64,000 bases of DNA, from assembly GCF_900116605.1 (NCBI RefSeq), contig NZ_FPBC01000006.1, forward strand, positions 248,001-312,000. Reading direction: 5' to 3'. Below, one piece after another: positions 10,090 through 20,702 of this stretch. The DNA is from Pseudomonas marincola. Lineage in GTDB: Bacteria; Pseudomonadota; Gammaproteobacteria; Pseudomonadales; Pseudomonadaceae. The first letter of the stretch is position 1. Each line of letters starts with the position of its first letter. The translations under genes were made by a program, and so were the position numbers. Below the pieces are notes generated by a model. That model was not told where the DNA came from, did no database searches, and worked only from the letters and a program-made list of their open reading frames with translations.

Positions 10090-10848
10090 TTAAGCGCTTG
10101 GCTGCTCCAGTTGCAGCCACAGCGGCAAGGCGCCGGCTGACTTTTCAATCACCGCCAGACGCGCACGGTGCGCTTCGAGGTCTTCTTCACTGGCGCGAAT
10201 CACCGGGCCACGCGCACGTTCGCCGGACAGACGCCGAATCGGGCTCGGCTGCTGGCGTCCGGTGCCATCGCCTTCAGACCCTTCGCCAGCCAACGACAGG
10301 TTGGTCTGGCCACCGGTCATCGCCAGATAGACGTCGGCCAGAATCTCGGCATCGAGCAAGGCGCCGTGCAGATCACGGCCCGAGTTGTCGACGTCATAGC
10401 GTTTGCACAGCGCATCGAGGCTGTTGCGCTGGCCCGGGTGGCGCTCACGGGCCAAGGCCAAGGTATCGAGAATGCTGCAGTGATCACTGATATCAGCACG
10501 ATCCTGCTGACCGATCAGGGCAAATTCGTTATTGATAAAGCCGACGTCGAACGCGGCGTTATGGATAACCAGTTGCGCGCCCTTGATGAACTCGAAGAAC
10601 TCTTCGGCGACTTCCTTGAAGCGCGGCTTGTCCTTCAGGTATTCGTTGGTAATACCGTGGACGGCGATCGCGCCTTCGTCGATATCCCGGTCGGGTTGCA
10701 GATAGACATGGAAATGACGCCCGGTCAGGCGTCTGCCCATCAACTCGACACAACCGATTTCAATTACCCGATGGCCGTCGCCAACCGGCATACCGGTAGT
10801 TTCGGTATCGAGTACGACCAGCCTTTTAACTACATCTTCATTCGCCAC
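10090..10848 (-). CDS. dnaQ: DNA polymerase III epsilon subunit (3'-5' proofreading exonuclease)
   Basis: A 252-aa DEDDh exonuclease. Exo I is LDTETTG (Asp14, Glu16), Exo II is HNAAFD (96-101), and Exo III is HGALLD (His161, Asp166). QTNLSL at 181-186 sits where the E. coli protein has its beta-clamp-binding motif, followed by a flexible linker and a C-terminal segment that should bind the alpha subunit. rnhA lies 130 bp upstream on the same strand. In E. coli dnaQ and rnhA are divergent; here they are co-directional with a methyltransferase gene first. A terminator follows. Confidence 0.95.
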   Translation of the reverse strand: MANEDVVKRLVVLDTETTGMPVGDGHRVIEIGCVELMGRRLTGRHFHVYLQPDRDIDEGAIAVHGITNEYLKDKPRFKEVAEEFFEFIKGAQLVIHNAAFDVGFINNEFALIGQQDRADISDHCSILDTLALARERHPGQRNSLDALCKRYDVDNSGRDLHGALLDAEILADVYLAMTGGQTNLSLAGEGSEGDGTGRQQPSPIRRLSGERARGPVIRASEEDLEAHRARLAVIEKSAGALPLWLQLEQPSA

Positions 10849-10978
10849 TGTGTATCACCCTCTCTTGGCTGCCGCTAACGCGCTCACGGCAACTCAGCAA
10901 AACTTTGGTAAATCCCGGCCTGGCCGCAGATTGCCAGACAAACGCGAAAGCACTTGCCCATTAACAGTTACGGGGCCG

Positions 10979-11425
10979 TCAGGCCAAGCCGCGCACTTCA
11001 TCGACACCGCGATTAGCCAACTGGTCGGCGTGCTCATTACCCGGATGGCCGGTATGGCCACGCACCCACTGCCACGTCACATTGTGCCGGCCAACCTGCT
11101 CGTCCAACTCACGCCACAGATCGGCATTTTTAACCGGTTGTTTGGCGGCGGTTTTCCAGCCGCGTTTTTTCCAGTTGGGCATCCAATCCTGAATGCCCTG
11201 CATCACGTATTGCGAATCCGTTACCAGGCGCACGTCGCACTGGCGCTTGAGTTCCTGCAAGCCACGAATCGCCGCAGTCAGTTCCATGCGGTTGTTGGTG
11301 GTTTCGGCCTCGCCGCCCCACAGCTCTTTTTCTACACCTTTATAAACCAACACAGCGCCCCAGCCACCCACGCCAGGATTACCCTTGCAGGCGCCGTCGG
11401 TATAGATCACAACTTGTTCAGACAT
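10979..11425 (-). CDS. rnhA: Ribonuclease HI
   Basis: A 148-aa RNase H1. Catalytic residues Asp10, Glu48, Asp70 and Asp134 are present with His124. The basic protrusion after helix B ([17 protein letters not shown], 84-100) is the substrate-binding handle of the bacterial type. It removes RNA from RNA-DNA hybrids. It starts 23 bp after the methyltransferase gene and precedes dnaQ, so the three probably share a transcript. Confidence 0.96.
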   Translation of the reverse strand: MSEQVVIYTDGACKGNPGVGGWGAVLVYKGVEKELWGGEAETTNNRMELTAAIRGLQELKRQCDVRLVTDSQYVMQGIQDWMPNWKKRGWKTAAKQPVKNADLWRELDEQVGRHNVTWQWVRGHTGHPGNEHADQLANRGVDEVRGLA

Positions 11426-11448
11426 GCAGAGCCTTTAAACGAAAATAA

Positions 11449-12225
11449 TTAGTCTGGCGGGTTCTTCGACTGCTCGGGCTCACAACGGCTCACATTAGCC
11501 ACCGGCATCGGCACCAGAACACCGCGCGGCTCACGCCTTGACTGACGTATCGGCCGCATACCACTCACCAGCTTGCGTGCGACCAGCAGATAAAAGCCGC
11601 CGCCCGGTGATTGCCAGGTATCACCCCAGGAATCCAGCGACGCCAATCGCGACTGCCAGCCTGACGATGCAAGCGGCGGACGATAGCACCCGAAGCGGCG
11701 TTTCTCCAGCGCAAAACCCAGCAGGTGCAACCAGTCGCTCACCCGGCTCGGCGCGAAGCAACGCGCACGCCCCAGCGCATCACGGGCGAACACATGTCGC
11801 GCGCCCCAGGCACTGATCGGGTTGATACCGATGATCAGCATATGGCCGCCGGGCCGCACACTGTGGGCGGCCTCGCGCAACAAACCGTGCGGTGAAAGGC
11901 TGAAGTCCAGGCCGTGTTGCAGCAGGACCACGTCAGCGGCGTATTCGGTCAACGGCCAGGCTTGTTCTTCGCAGGCAATCTCGACGCCGCTGAAGGGTGC
12001 GCCAAGGCGCACGCTGCGCTGAATTTTATCGGCATTCGCAGCTGGCTCAGCCGAAGGCCCGTAATGCACGAGGTAGCCGCCGAAAAACCGCTGCAGTTCT
12101 TCGTCCAGCATGCGTTGTTCGGCGCCGAGCAGCATGCTGCCAACGGGGCCGTTGAACCAGTCACGGGCGTCGCCGATCAATTTAAGCCAATCGGCATCTG
12201 CTTGAGCAAAAGGATGCTCGGACAT
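11449..12225 (-). CDS. Class I SAM-dependent methyltransferase
   Basis: A 258-aa protein with a Methyltransf_11-like core. ADVVLLQHGLDFSLSPHGLLREAAHSVRPGGHMLIIGINPIS corresponds to motifs II-III, but the N-terminal SAM-binding glycine loop is poorly conserved. Similar proteins sit between gloB and rnhA in other pseudomonads, which fits orthology, but the substrate is unknown to me. It is divergent from gloB (65-bp gap), so the two share a promoter region. Confidence 0.8.
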   Translation of the reverse strand: MSEHPFAQADADWLKLIGDARDWFNGPVGSMLLGAEQRMLDEELQRFFGGYLVHYGPSAEPAANADKIQRSVRLGAPFSGVEIACEEQAWPLTEYAADVVLLQHGLDFSLSPHGLLREAAHSVRPGGHMLIIGINPISAWGARHVFARDALGRARCFAPSRVSDWLHLLGFALEKRRFGCYRPPLASSGWQSRLASLDSWGDTWQSPGGGFYLLVARKLVSGMRPIRQSRREPRGVLVPMPVANVSRCEPEQSKNPPD

Positions 12226-12290
12226 ATTAATACCTGCGTAGCCGTGTGAAGCATTGAGGCTTAAGATGCACCTTTACGTGCAGATAAGCG

Positions 12291-13073
12291 ATGAGCAACA
12301 TGATAACTATCGACGCCCTCCCCGCATTCACAGACAACTATATCTGGTTGTTACAAGACCCGGAGCAGCAGCGCTGCGCGGTGGTCGATCCCGGTGATGC
12401 CGCGCCCGTAGAAGCCTGGCTCGATGCGCATCCGCAATGGCAACTCAGCGATATTCTCATCACTCACCACCATTTTGACCATGTCGGCGGCATTGAAAAA
12501 CTCAAGCAACGCACCGGTGCCCGCGTGCTCGGGCCTGCCAGTGAGAAAATTCCGGGCCGCGATGTCAGCCTCAAGCAAGGCGACAGCGTCGAGGTACTCG
12601 GCCACACGTTGCAGGTCATCGAAGTGCCGGGCCATACCTTGGGCCATATTGCCTATTATCAGGCCCAGCAACACTGGCTGTTCTGTGGCGACACGCTGTT
12701 CGCCGCCGGGTGCGGGCGACTGTTTGAAGGCACTCCGGCGCAAATGCACGACTCACTGAGCCGCCTGGCCGCCTTGCCTGAGCAAACCGCAGTATATTGC
12801 ACCCACGAATATACCCTCTCCAACCTGCGCTTTGCCCTTGCCGCCGAACCCGGCAACAAGGCGCTGCAACAACGCATGCAGCAGGTCACTGAATGGCGCG
12901 AAGCAGGTGAAATCAGTTTGCCATCAAGCATCGGTCTGGAGCTCAAGACCAATCCATTTTTACGCTGCAACGAATTGTCTGTTAATGAAATATTACAAGA
13001 GCGCGACGGTCGGTCGCAGCGTACGCCAGTAGAGGCCTTCGCTGCCTTGCGCAGCTGGAAAGATTCCTTTTAG
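12291..13073 (+). CDS. gloB: Hydroxyacylglutathione hydrolase (glyoxalase II)
   Basis: A 260-aa metallo-beta-lactamase-fold enzyme. The metal motif THHHFDH lies at residues 58-64, followed by [10 protein letters not shown] and [11 protein letters not shown], and a C-terminal helical domain ending [12 protein letters not shown]. It hydrolyses S-lactoylglutathione to lactate and glutathione in methylglyoxal detoxification. Two ATG codons lie three residues apart (MSNM); I use the upstream one. The gene is divergent from the methyltransferase gene and is followed after 99 bp by the MltD-like gene, as in P. aeruginosa. Confidence 0.94.
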   Translation: MSNMITIDALPAFTDNYIWLLQDPEQQRCAVVDPGDAAPVEAWLDAHPQWQLSDILITHHHFDHVGGIEKLKQRTGARVLGPASEKIPGRDVSLKQGDSVEVLGHTLQVIEVPGHTLGHIAYYQAQQHWLFCGDTLFAAGCGRLFEGTPAQMHDSLSRLAALPEQTAVYCTHEYTLSNLRFALAAEPGNKALQQRMQQVTEWREAGEISLPSSIGLELKTNPFLRCNELSVNEILQERDGRSQRTPVEAFAALRSWKDSF

Positions 13074-13172
13074 AGGCTACTCAGGTCGCAAAAACGCTGG
13101 TCAAAACTTGACCATGCCGCTGTCGATTCCTAGAATCGCCCGACCTCTGAATCGGATCGAACACTCTTTCTA

Positions 13173-14711
13173 ATGCCTTTACTTGTAGCTAAACCATTGA
13201 ATTCAAAGGCATTAGCACACACAGCGAAAGCGCTCGTGGTGATGTTCTGTGCAATCGCGGCCGGCTGTCAATCCATCGACAGTAACGACGCCGCCAACCT
13301 TAAAACGGTCAACCCGGCAAGCTCAAAACCTGAAGTCGAGTGGACCACGCTGAGCGAACAAACCCAGCCTCAGGACATCTGGGAGCGGATTCGCGAAGGC
13401 TACAAACTACAGGAAGAGATCGGCGTAAACCCGCGCGTCGAACAACAACGCCTGTGGTTCGCCAGCAACCCTTCGTTTGTGCGCACCGCCAGTGATCGCA
13501 GCAGCCCCTACATTCATTACATTGTTGAGCAGCTCGAAGAGCGCAACATGCCGATGGAGCTGGCGCTGCTGCCCATGATCGAGAGTGCCTATAACCCGTT
13601 CGCTTACTCGCATGCCAAGGCGGTGGGTTTGTGGCAGTTCATGCCAGCGACTGGCAAGCACTTCAATCTGCGCCAGACCAGCTGGTATGACGGCCGTCGT
13701 GACGTAATGGCCTCGACGCACGCAGCCATTACCTATCTGTCGCGCCTGCACGACATGTTCAACGGTGACTGGCTGCTCGCACTTGCGGCTTACAACGCCG
13801 GTGAAGGCCGTGTCAGCCGGGCTATCGAGCGCAATCAGAAGCTTGGCCTGCCGGTCGACTACTGGAATCTGCCGCTGCCTGAAGAGACGCGCAACTACGT
13901 GCCCAAGCTGCTGGCCATCTCGCAAGTGGTCCTCAGCCCGGATGCTTACGGCGTGGCGCTGAGCCCGGTGGCAAACGAGCCCTATTTCGAGCAGGTTGTG
14001 TTCAAGCAGGAAATGGACCTCAACCGCATTGCCGAGCTGGCCGATGTCGATCCCGACGAGCTGTACCTGCTGAATCCGGCATTCAAGCGTCATGTCACCA
14101 TGGATGGCCCCAAACGTCTGTTGGTGCCGATGGATAAAGCCGATCAGGTAACAGCCACGCTGGCCAATCTGAAACCGCAAGATTTGCTCAAATGGCAGCA
14201 ATACACGGTTCGTCGTGGCGACAACCTGAGCAGCATCGCCAGACGCTACGGCGTTGCCACTGCCGAATTGAAGAGAACCAACAAACTCAGCAGCAACCGC
14301 CTGCGTATTGGCCAAAAACTCACATTGCCGATGGGTGCAGGGTCGCCGCTGGCGCCGCAACAAGCCCTTGCCAGCAACCAGCGCAGCAATACCAAGTACA
14401 CCGTTAAACGCGGTGACAGCCTGTCGAGCATCGCCCGCGCCAATAAAGTCAGCATCAATGATGTGAAGCGCTGGAACGGCATGAAAAACAACAACCTGCG
14501 CGCCGGTCAGGTATTGGCGCTGAAAGCCCAAACCAGCACCAGCAGCCGCAGCCGCAGCGCCGTAACCTACTATAAAGTGCGTAAAGGCGACTCGCTGTCA
14601 GTGATTGCTCAGCGCTTCAAAGTGCCTATGAAGCACTTGAAAACCTGGAACCCACGCTCAAGCAGCGCCCTCAAGCCTGGCCAGACGTTGACTCTGCGTC
14701 TGCCGCGCTAA
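13173..14711 (+). CDS. mltD: Membrane-bound lytic murein transglycosylase D-like, LysM repeats
   Basis: A 512-aa lipoprotein. The signal sequence ends in an IAAGC lipobox (Cys32). An SLT family 1 domain begins near residue 112, with the catalytic Glu137 in LLPMIESAYNPFAYSHAKAV and GLWQFMPATG after it. The C-terminal third holds three LysM repeats, starting YTVRRGD, YTVKRGD and YKVRKGD, which bind peptidoglycan; E. coli MltD has two. It cleaves glycan strands to 1,6-anhydro-muropeptides at the outer membrane. No terminator is evident before the next gene. Confidence 0.9.
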   Translation: MPLLVAKPLNSKALAHTAKALVVMFCAIAAGCQSIDSNDAANLKTVNPASSKPEVEWTTLSEQTQPQDIWERIREGYKLQEEIGVNPRVEQQRLWFASNPSFVRTASDRSSPYIHYIVEQLEERNMPMELALLPMIESAYNPFAYSHAKAVGLWQFMPATGKHFNLRQTSWYDGRRDVMASTHAAITYLSRLHDMFNGDWLLALAAYNAGEGRVSRAIERNQKLGLPVDYWNLPLPEETRNYVPKLLAISQVVLSPDAYGVALSPVANEPYFEQVVFKQEMDLNRIAELADVDPDELYLLNPAFKRHVTMDGPKRLLVPMDKADQVTATLANLKPQDLLKWQQYTVRRGDNLSSIARRYGVATAELKRTNKLSSNRLRIGQKLTLPMGAGSPLAPQQALASNQRSNTKYTVKRGDSLSSIARANKVSINDVKRWNGMKNNNLRAGQVLALKAQTSTSSRSRSAVTYYKVRKGDSLSVIAQRFKVPMKHLKTWNPRSSSALKPGQTLTLRLPR

Positions 14712-14916
14712 GCCAAACCTGCATCGCCGGCAATCGGCGGTGCAGGTGCTTTCCAGCGTAACCGCCGCGCCTGCACCCGCCCCCTTCCCCAGCCTTTTCG
14801 TGGCTTGATTGAGCGCCTGCTCAAACTCGCTGCGGCATCAACCTTTTTCCTGCCGATACAAGCTGTTACTGTACCCAACCAGAAGCCCATAAAGCTGCCA
14901 CGGACCGGATATTTAC

Positions 14917-16749
14917 TTGATACGTGCCCTCCTCACAGTGTTGATCAGTTTGGCAATTAGCCTGCCCGCTTGGGCGACGATCACCAAAAGTCATGGCTAT
15001 GCTCAGTTCGGCACGCTCAAGTACCCCGCCAATTTTACCCATTTCGACTGGGTAAACCCGAAAGCGCCCAAGGGCGGAAGCATCACCGTGATGGCTTCCG
15101 GCACCTTCGATACGCTCAATCCTTATACGTTCAAGGGCACCAGCCCGGTTTCGACCGCCAACTTCCTGCAATATGGCGTTAATGAGTTGAACGAGACGCT
15201 GATGGTCGGCACCGGCGCCTATGACCCCTCCGGCGACGAGCCCGCCTCAAGCTATGGCCTGATTGCCGAATCGGTCGAATACAGCGAAGACCGCAGCTGG
15301 GTCGTGTTCAATCTGCGCAAGCAGGCGCACTTTCACGACGGCAAGCCGATCACTGCCTACGACGTAGCATTCTCCTATCGCCTGCTGCTCAAGGAAGGCC
15401 ATCCGCAATACCGCACCAACTTGCAGGAAGTTAAGCGGGTCGACATTCTCAATCGGCATCGCATCCGCTTCGTGTTCAAGCGCTCCGGCAACCCGCTGCT
15501 GATCCTGCGCCTCGGTGAGCTGCCGGTGTTGCCACAGCATTACTGGAAAGACCGCGACTTCCAGGCGACCACTTACACCCCGCCGTTGGGCAGTGGCCCG
15601 TACAAGATCACCGATGTACGCCCCGGCCGCAGCTTGCGCTTTGAGCGGGTGAAAAACTGGTGGGGGAAGGACCTTGCCGTCAACAAGGGCAAGTACAACT
15701 TCAACACCGTGAATGTCGAGTTTTACCGCGACAGCAATGTCGCGTTCGAAGCGTTCAAGGCTGGCGAATTCGACTTCTATATCGAACAGCAGGCGAAGAA
15801 CTGGGCCAATGGCTATAACTTCCCTGCGCTCAATCGTGGCGAAGTAGTGCGCGCCGAAATTCCGCACAAGATTCCCACGCAGACTCAGGCGCTGTTCATG
15901 AACAGCCGCCGCGCTACGTTTTCCGACGGCCGAGTGCGCGAAGCGCTGGGGCTGATGTTCGACTTCGAGTGGACCAACCGCACGCTGTTCAACAATGCCT
16001 ACACCCGCGCCAACAGCTATTACCCCAACAGCGAATTCACAGCCACGGGCAAACCCAAAGGGGCCGAGTGGCTGTTACTTTCAGCGGTGCGCGATCAGTT
16101 GCCCAAAGGCCTGCTCACTGAGCCTTTCAAGATGCCGCATACCGAAGGTCATGGTATTCCGCGTGAAACCTTGCGCAAGGCCCTGGGTCTATTAGCCGAT
16201 GCCGGTTGGGAAACCGGCAGTACGGGCCTTGAGAATGCCAAGGGCCAACCACTGCAATTTGAAATTCTGCTGGTCAACCCGAACCTTGAACGCATTCTGC
16301 AACCCTTCACCCGCAATCTCGCCAGCATCGGCATACAGGCCAATTTGCGCACGGTCGACCGCGCTCAGTACAAGCAACGCCTCGACCAGTTCGACTTTGA
16401 CATGATCCTGCTGACCCTTCCGCAGACCCTCAGTCCGGGGCTTGAGCAGTGGCTGTATTTTCACTCCAGCCAAGCCAAGGTTCGTGGCGGCAAAAACTAC
16501 GCGGGGATTGATAATCCGGTAGTCGACCTGATGCTCGACAAGCTGCTGAACGCGCAAACCCGCGAGCAACAGATCGCCGCCACCCGCGCCCTCGACCGCG
16601 TTCTGCTGTGGCAGCACTACACCATCCCGAATTGGTACATCAATTATCATCGCCTGGCCTACCGCAACCGGTTCGCCTTCGTCACCACGCCGCCCTACAC
16701 ACTCGGCCTGCGCACTTGGTGGCTGAAACCTACGGAGAATGCCCGCTAA
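14917..16749 (+). CDS. Extracellular oligopeptide-binding protein (SBP family 5), first paralogue
   Basis: A 610-aa periplasmic substrate-binding protein of the SBP_bac_5 (OppA/YejA) family. The signal peptide (ISLAISLPAWA) is probably cut after residue 20. Family features include YKITDVRPGRSLRFERVKNWWGKDL and QLDQFDFDMILLTLPQ. The start is TTG at 14917; no ATG gives a full signal peptide. It overlaps the next gene by one base (TAATG). Its similarity to the next gene product, including the YPANFTHFDWVNPKAPKGG start motif, shows a tandem duplication. Peptide or microcin-C-like ligands are likely from the Yej family. Confidence 0.88.
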   Translation: MIRALLTVLISLAISLPAWATITKSHGYAQFGTLKYPANFTHFDWVNPKAPKGGSITVMASGTFDTLNPYTFKGTSPVSTANFLQYGVNELNETLMVGTGAYDPSGDEPASSYGLIAESVEYSEDRSWVVFNLRKQAHFHDGKPITAYDVAFSYRLLLKEGHPQYRTNLQEVKRVDILNRHRIRFVFKRSGNPLLILRLGELPVLPQHYWKDRDFQATTYTPPLGSGPYKITDVRPGRSLRFERVKNWWGKDLAVNKGKYNFNTVNVEFYRDSNVAFEAFKAGEFDFYIEQQAKNWANGYNFPALNRGEVVRAEIPHKIPTQTQALFMNSRRATFSDGRVREALGLMFDFEWTNRTLFNNAYTRANSYYPNSEFTATGKPKGAEWLLLSAVRDQLPKGLLTEPFKMPHTEGHGIPRETLRKALGLLADAGWETGSTGLENAKGQPLQFEILLVNPNLERILQPFTRNLASIGIQANLRTVDRAQYKQRLDQFDFDMILLTLPQTLSPGLEQWLYFHSSQAKVRGGKNYAGIDNPVVDLMLDKLLNAQTREQQIAATRALDRVLLWQHYTIPNWYINYHRLAYRNRFAFVTTPPYTLGLRTWWLKPTENAR

Positions 16750-18605
16750 TGCTTTCTTTGCGCACCACTTTCGGCCATTGCAGTGCCGTCTTGCTTCTCA
16801 GCCTCGCCAGTATTGTGCAGGCCGCACCGCAACATGCGCTGACGCTCTATGGCGAAGCGCCGAAATACCCGGCCGACTTCAAGCACTTTGATTACGTCAA
16901 CCCCGATGCCCCCAAAGGCGGAACATTGCGCCAAGCCGGTTTCGGTGGTTTTGACAGCCTCAATCCGTTCATCAACAAAGGGGTTTCGGCCGACGACCTC
17001 GGGCTGATGTACGACACGCTGACCACGCACAGCCTGGATGAGCCGTTTTCCGAATATGGTCTGGTGGCCGAGAAAATTGAGAAAGCCCCGGACAACAGCT
17101 GGGTGCGTTTCTTCCTGCGCAAAGAAGCCCGCTTCAATGATGGCCAGCCGCTCACCGCAGAAGACGTTAAATTCACCTTCGAGACGCTGATGGAAAAAGG
17201 CGCCCCGATGTACAAGGGCTACTACGCCGACGTCGACAAGGTCGAGATCGAAGGCCCGCATCAGGTTCGCTTCGTGTTCAAACACGCCGGCAACCGCGAA
17301 TTGCCACTCATTGTTGGCCAGTTGCCGGTGTTGCCCAAGCATTACTGGGCAGACAAAGACTTCGCCAGGGGAAATCTGGATATTCCGGTCGGCAGCGGCC
17401 CTTATAAAATCAGCGAAGTACAGGCCGGACGCTCGATCGTCTATGAACGCGTCAAGGACTACTGGGGCAAAGACCTGGCCGTTAATCGCGGCTTTTATAA
17501 CTTCGACAAGATGCGCATCGACTACTACCGCGACAACACCGTCGCACTCGAGGCCATGAAAGCCGGCCAGTTCGACTTCTGGCTGGAAACCAGCGCCAAG
17601 AACTGGGCCACCGCTTACAACAACTCGGCCGTCGCCAACGGCCAGTTGATCAAGGAAGAAATCCGCAACTACAACCCGACCGGCATGCAGGGCTTCATCT
17701 TCAACATTCGCCGTCCCCTGTTCAAAGACCCACGGGTGCGTGAAGCGCTTGGCCTGTTGTTCGACTTTGAATGGGCCAACAAGCAGCTGTTCAATGGCGC
17801 CTACACCCGAACCGACAGCTACTTCGACAACTCGGAGCTGGCAGCTCAAGGCTTGCCAAGCCCGGCCGAGTTGAAGCTGCTTGAACCCTTGCGCGAGCAG
17901 ATTCCGCCCAAGGTCTTCACCGACGAATTCATCAACCCGGTCACCGATGCCAGCGGCATGATCCGCGACCACCAACGCCGCGCTTATCAGCTGCTGCAAG
18001 AGGCTGGATGGCGGGTTGTAGACGACAAGATGGTCGACGCGCAAGGCAGTCCGGTGAGCTTTGAGTTCCTCCTCGCGCAAACCGAATTCGAGCGCGTGTT
18101 GCTACCTTTCAAGCGCAATCTGGCCGATCTCGGTATCGAACTGGTAATCCGCCGCGTGGACGTCTCGCAATACATCAACCGCCTGCGCTCGCGGGACTTC
18201 GACATGATCGTGGGCGGCTTTGGCCAGTCCAACTCGCCCGGCAATGAGCAGCGCGAATACTGGCATTCAAGCAGCGCCGACAACCCTGGCAGCCGCAACT
18301 TCATAGGTCTTAAAGACCCGGCAATCGACACCCTGGTCGAAGGCCTGATCAAAGCCGACTCACGCGAAAACCTGATCAACTACACCCGCGCACTCGACCG
18401 CGTACTGTTGTGGGGCCACTACGTGATCCCCAACTGGCACATCACCACTTGGCGGGTAGCGTACTGGCACAAGCTTGAGCATCCGCAAGTCACCCCGCAG
18501 TACGACATCGGTCTTAACACCTGGTGGGTACGTGAAGTGACGACACCGCCGGAAAATGCTGAAACACAGGCGCCAGCCACCCCAGCCACGGGCGCGGAGC
18601 AATAG
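16749..18605 (+). CDS. Extracellular oligopeptide-binding protein (SBP family 5), second paralogue
   Basis: A 618-aa periplasmic binding protein. The signal peptide ([22 protein letters not shown]) is followed by [19 protein letters not shown], matching the first paralogue. I place the start at ATG 16749, overlapping the previous stop, instead of a longer in-frame extension that would bury the signal peptide. The C-terminal tail is Pro/Ala-rich. With the permeases and ATPase downstream it forms a Yej/Opp-type importer; having two binding proteins suggests a broader or split substrate range. Confidence 0.9.
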   Translation: MLSLRTTFGHCSAVLLLSLASIVQAAPQHALTLYGEAPKYPADFKHFDYVNPDAPKGGTLRQAGFGGFDSLNPFINKGVSADDLGLMYDTLTTHSLDEPFSEYGLVAEKIEKAPDNSWVRFFLRKEARFNDGQPLTAEDVKFTFETLMEKGAPMYKGYYADVDKVEIEGPHQVRFVFKHAGNRELPLIVGQLPVLPKHYWADKDFARGNLDIPVGSGPYKISEVQAGRSIVYERVKDYWGKDLAVNRGFYNFDKMRIDYYRDNTVALEAMKAGQFDFWLETSAKNWATAYNNSAVANGQLIKEEIRNYNPTGMQGFIFNIRRPLFKDPRVREALGLLFDFEWANKQLFNGAYTRTDSYFDNSELAAQGLPSPAELKLLEPLREQIPPKVFTDEFINPVTDASGMIRDHQRRAYQLLQEAGWRVVDDKMVDAQGSPVSFEFLLAQTEFERVLLPFKRNLADLGIELVIRRVDVSQYINRLRSRDFDMIVGGFGQSNSPGNEQREYWHSSSADNPGSRNFIGLKDPAIDTLVEGLIKADSRENLINYTRALDRVLLWGHYVIPNWHITTWRVAYWHKLEHPQVTPQYDIGLNTWWVREVTTPPENAETQAPATPATGAEQ

Positions 18606-18606
18606 C

Positions 18607-19680
18607 ATGCTGGCGTATATTTTCCGACGATTGCTGCTGATTATCCCGACCCTGTTCGGCATTTTGCTGATCAACTTCATCATCATCCAGGCCGCTCCGG
18701 GCGGCCCGGTTGAACAGATGATTGCCAAGCTCGAAGGCTTCGATGGCGCAACCAGCCGGATAGCCGGCGGCGGCGCGGAAGTCTCGGTGGCAGGTTCCAA
18801 TTACCGCGGCGCGCAAGGCCTCGACCCTGAGCTGGTGGCGGAAATCCAGAAAATGTACGGCTTCGATAAATCGGCGCCGGAACGTTTCTGGATCATGCTC
18901 AAGAATTACGCCCAACTCGATTTCGGCGAGAGTTTCTTTCGCGACGCCAAGGTGATCGACCTCATCGTCGAGAAGATGCCGGTGTCGATCTCACTGGGGT
19001 TATGGAGCACCCTGATCATGTATCTGGTGTCGATCCCGCTCGGCATCGCCAAGGCTACGCGCCACGGTAGCTCGTTTGACGTATGGACCAGCTCGGCGAT
19101 TATCGTCGGCTACGCAATCCCGGCGTTCTTGTTCGCCATCCTGCTGATCGTGGTCTTTGCCGGTGGCAGTTACCTCGACTGGTTCCCGCTCCGGGGGCTG
19201 ACCTCGAACAACTTCGACGACCTGAGCCTGGGCGGCAAGATTCTCGACTATTTCTGGCACCTCGCCCTGCCCGTCACCGCGCTGGTAATCGGCAACTTTG
19301 CGACGCTGACCCTGCTGACCAAAAACAGCTTCCTCGACGAGATCAACAAACAATACGTGGTGACCGCACGCGCCAAAGGCCTGACCAATACCCGCGTGCT
19401 TTACGGGCATGTGTTCCGTAACGCCATGCTGTTGATCATTGCCGGATTCCCCGCGGCCTTCATCGGCATTTTCTTTACCGGCTCGCTGCTGATCGAGGTG
19501 ATCTTCTCCCTCGACGGTCTGGGCCTGATGAGTTTTGAAGCCGCCATCAACCGGGATTATCCGGTGGTGTTCGGCACGCTGTTTCTCTTCACCTTACTGG
19601 GGCTGATCGTGAAATTGATCGGTGACATTACCTACACCCTGGTCGATCCGCGCATCGACTTTGAAAGTCGGGAGGGTTGA
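18607..19680 (+). CDS. yejB: Peptide ABC transporter permease, YejB type
   Basis: A 357-aa inner-membrane permease with six predicted helices. The BPD_transp_1 EAA loop includes [23 protein letters not shown], and the protein ends [13 protein letters not shown]. It starts at ATG 18607, one base after the preceding stop codon. An extended frame upstream begins inside the previous gene and is not used. It pairs with the next gene product to form the transmembrane channel. Confidence 0.9.
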   Translation: MLAYIFRRLLLIIPTLFGILLINFIIIQAAPGGPVEQMIAKLEGFDGATSRIAGGGAEVSVAGSNYRGAQGLDPELVAEIQKMYGFDKSAPERFWIMLKNYAQLDFGESFFRDAKVIDLIVEKMPVSISLGLWSTLIMYLVSIPLGIAKATRHGSSFDVWTSSAIIVGYAIPAFLFAILLIVVFAGGSYLDWFPLRGLTSNNFDDLSLGGKILDYFWHLALPVTALVIGNFATLTLLTKNSFLDEINKQYVVTARAKGLTNTRVLYGHVFRNAMLLIIAGFPAAFIGIFFTGSLLIEVIFSLDGLGLMSFEAAINRDYPVVFGTLFLFTLLGLIVKLIGDITYTLVDPRIDFESREG

Positions 19681-19681
19681 T

Positions 19682-20701
19682 ATGGCACTCTCACCGATGA
19701 ATCAACGCCGGCTTGAACTGTTCAAAGCGCACAAACGCGGCTGGTGGTCACTGTGGATCTTCCTCGCCCTGTTCACCCTGAGCCTTGGCGCGGAATTAAT
19801 CGCCAACGATAAACCGCTGGCGGTGCGTTACGACGGCCAATGGTATTTCCCGGTGTTCAAGCGTTACCCGGAAACCGTGTTCGGCGGCGAATTCCCTTTG
19901 CAGGCAAATTACAAAAGCCCGTACATCCGCAACCTGATCGAGGAAAAAGACGGCCTGATGGTCTGGCCGCCGATTCCTTACAGCTACTCCAGCATCAACT
20001 ACGATCTCGAAGTCCCGGCTCCGGCACCGCCGTCTGCCGCCAACTGGCTGGGCACAGACGATCAGGGCCGGGATGTGTTGTCGCGGGTGATTTACGGCTT
20101 CCGCATCTCGGTGTTGTTCGCGCTGATTCTCACCGTGCTCAGCTCGATCATCGGCGTATTTGCAGGAGCCCTGCAGGGCTTTTACGGCGGCTGGGTGGAC
20201 TTGGTCGGCCAGCGCTTTCTGGAGGTCTGGTCCGGTTTGCCGGTGCTTTACCTGCTGATCATTCTGGCGAGTTTCGTGCAGCCGAATTTCTGGTGGCTGC
20301 TGGGCATCATGTTGCTGTTCTCGTGGATGAGCCTGGTCGATGTGGTGCGCGCGGAGTTCCTGCGCGGGCGTAACCTCGAATATGTCCGCGCTGCGCGGGC
20401 GCTGGGCATGGAAAACGGCGCAATCATGTTCCGCCACATCCTGCCCAACGCGATGGTTTCGACCATGACCTTCATGCCGTTCATCCTCACGGGCGCTATC
20501 GGCACACTGACCGCGCTGGACTTCCTCGGCTTCGGCCTGCCGCCCGGCGCACCGTCGCTTGGCGAGCTGGTTGCTCAGGGTAAGTCCAACCTGCAGGCAC
20601 CGTGGCTGGGCATCAGCGCATTTGCCGTATTGGCAATCATGCTCAGTTTGCTGGTGTTTATTGGCGAGGCAGCTCGCGATGCGTTCGACCCAAGGAAATA
20701 A
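19682..20701 (+). CDS. yejE: Peptide ABC transporter permease, YejE type
   Basis: A 339-aa permease. Its N-terminal helix is followed by a periplasmic loop, then LGTDDQGRDVLSRVIYGFRISV, typical of the OppC/DppC/YejE branch, and the EAA loop EYVRAARALGMENGAIMFRHILPNAM. The start ATG at 19682 follows the previous stop (TGATATG) and the GGAGG in its last codons. It is tightly spaced with the ATPase gene (one base). Confidence 0.9.
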   Translation: MALSPMNQRRLELFKAHKRGWWSLWIFLALFTLSLGAELIANDKPLAVRYDGQWYFPVFKRYPETVFGGEFPLQANYKSPYIRNLIEEKDGLMVWPPIPYSYSSINYDLEVPAPAPPSAANWLGTDDQGRDVLSRVIYGFRISVLFALILTVLSSIIGVFAGALQGFYGGWVDLVGQRFLEVWSGLPVLYLLIILASFVQPNFWWLLGIMLLFSWMSLVDVVRAEFLRGRNLEYVRAARALGMENGAIMFRHILPNAMVSTMTFMPFILTGAIGTLTALDFLGFGLPPGAPSLGELVAQGKSNLQAPWLGISAFAVLAIMLSLLVFIGEAARDAFDPRK

Positions 20702-20702
20702 A

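Noticed and set aside
16746..18080. 444-codon open frame opposite the second binding-protein gene
   Set aside because: Antisense shadow; the + strand frame is a full SBP family 5 protein.
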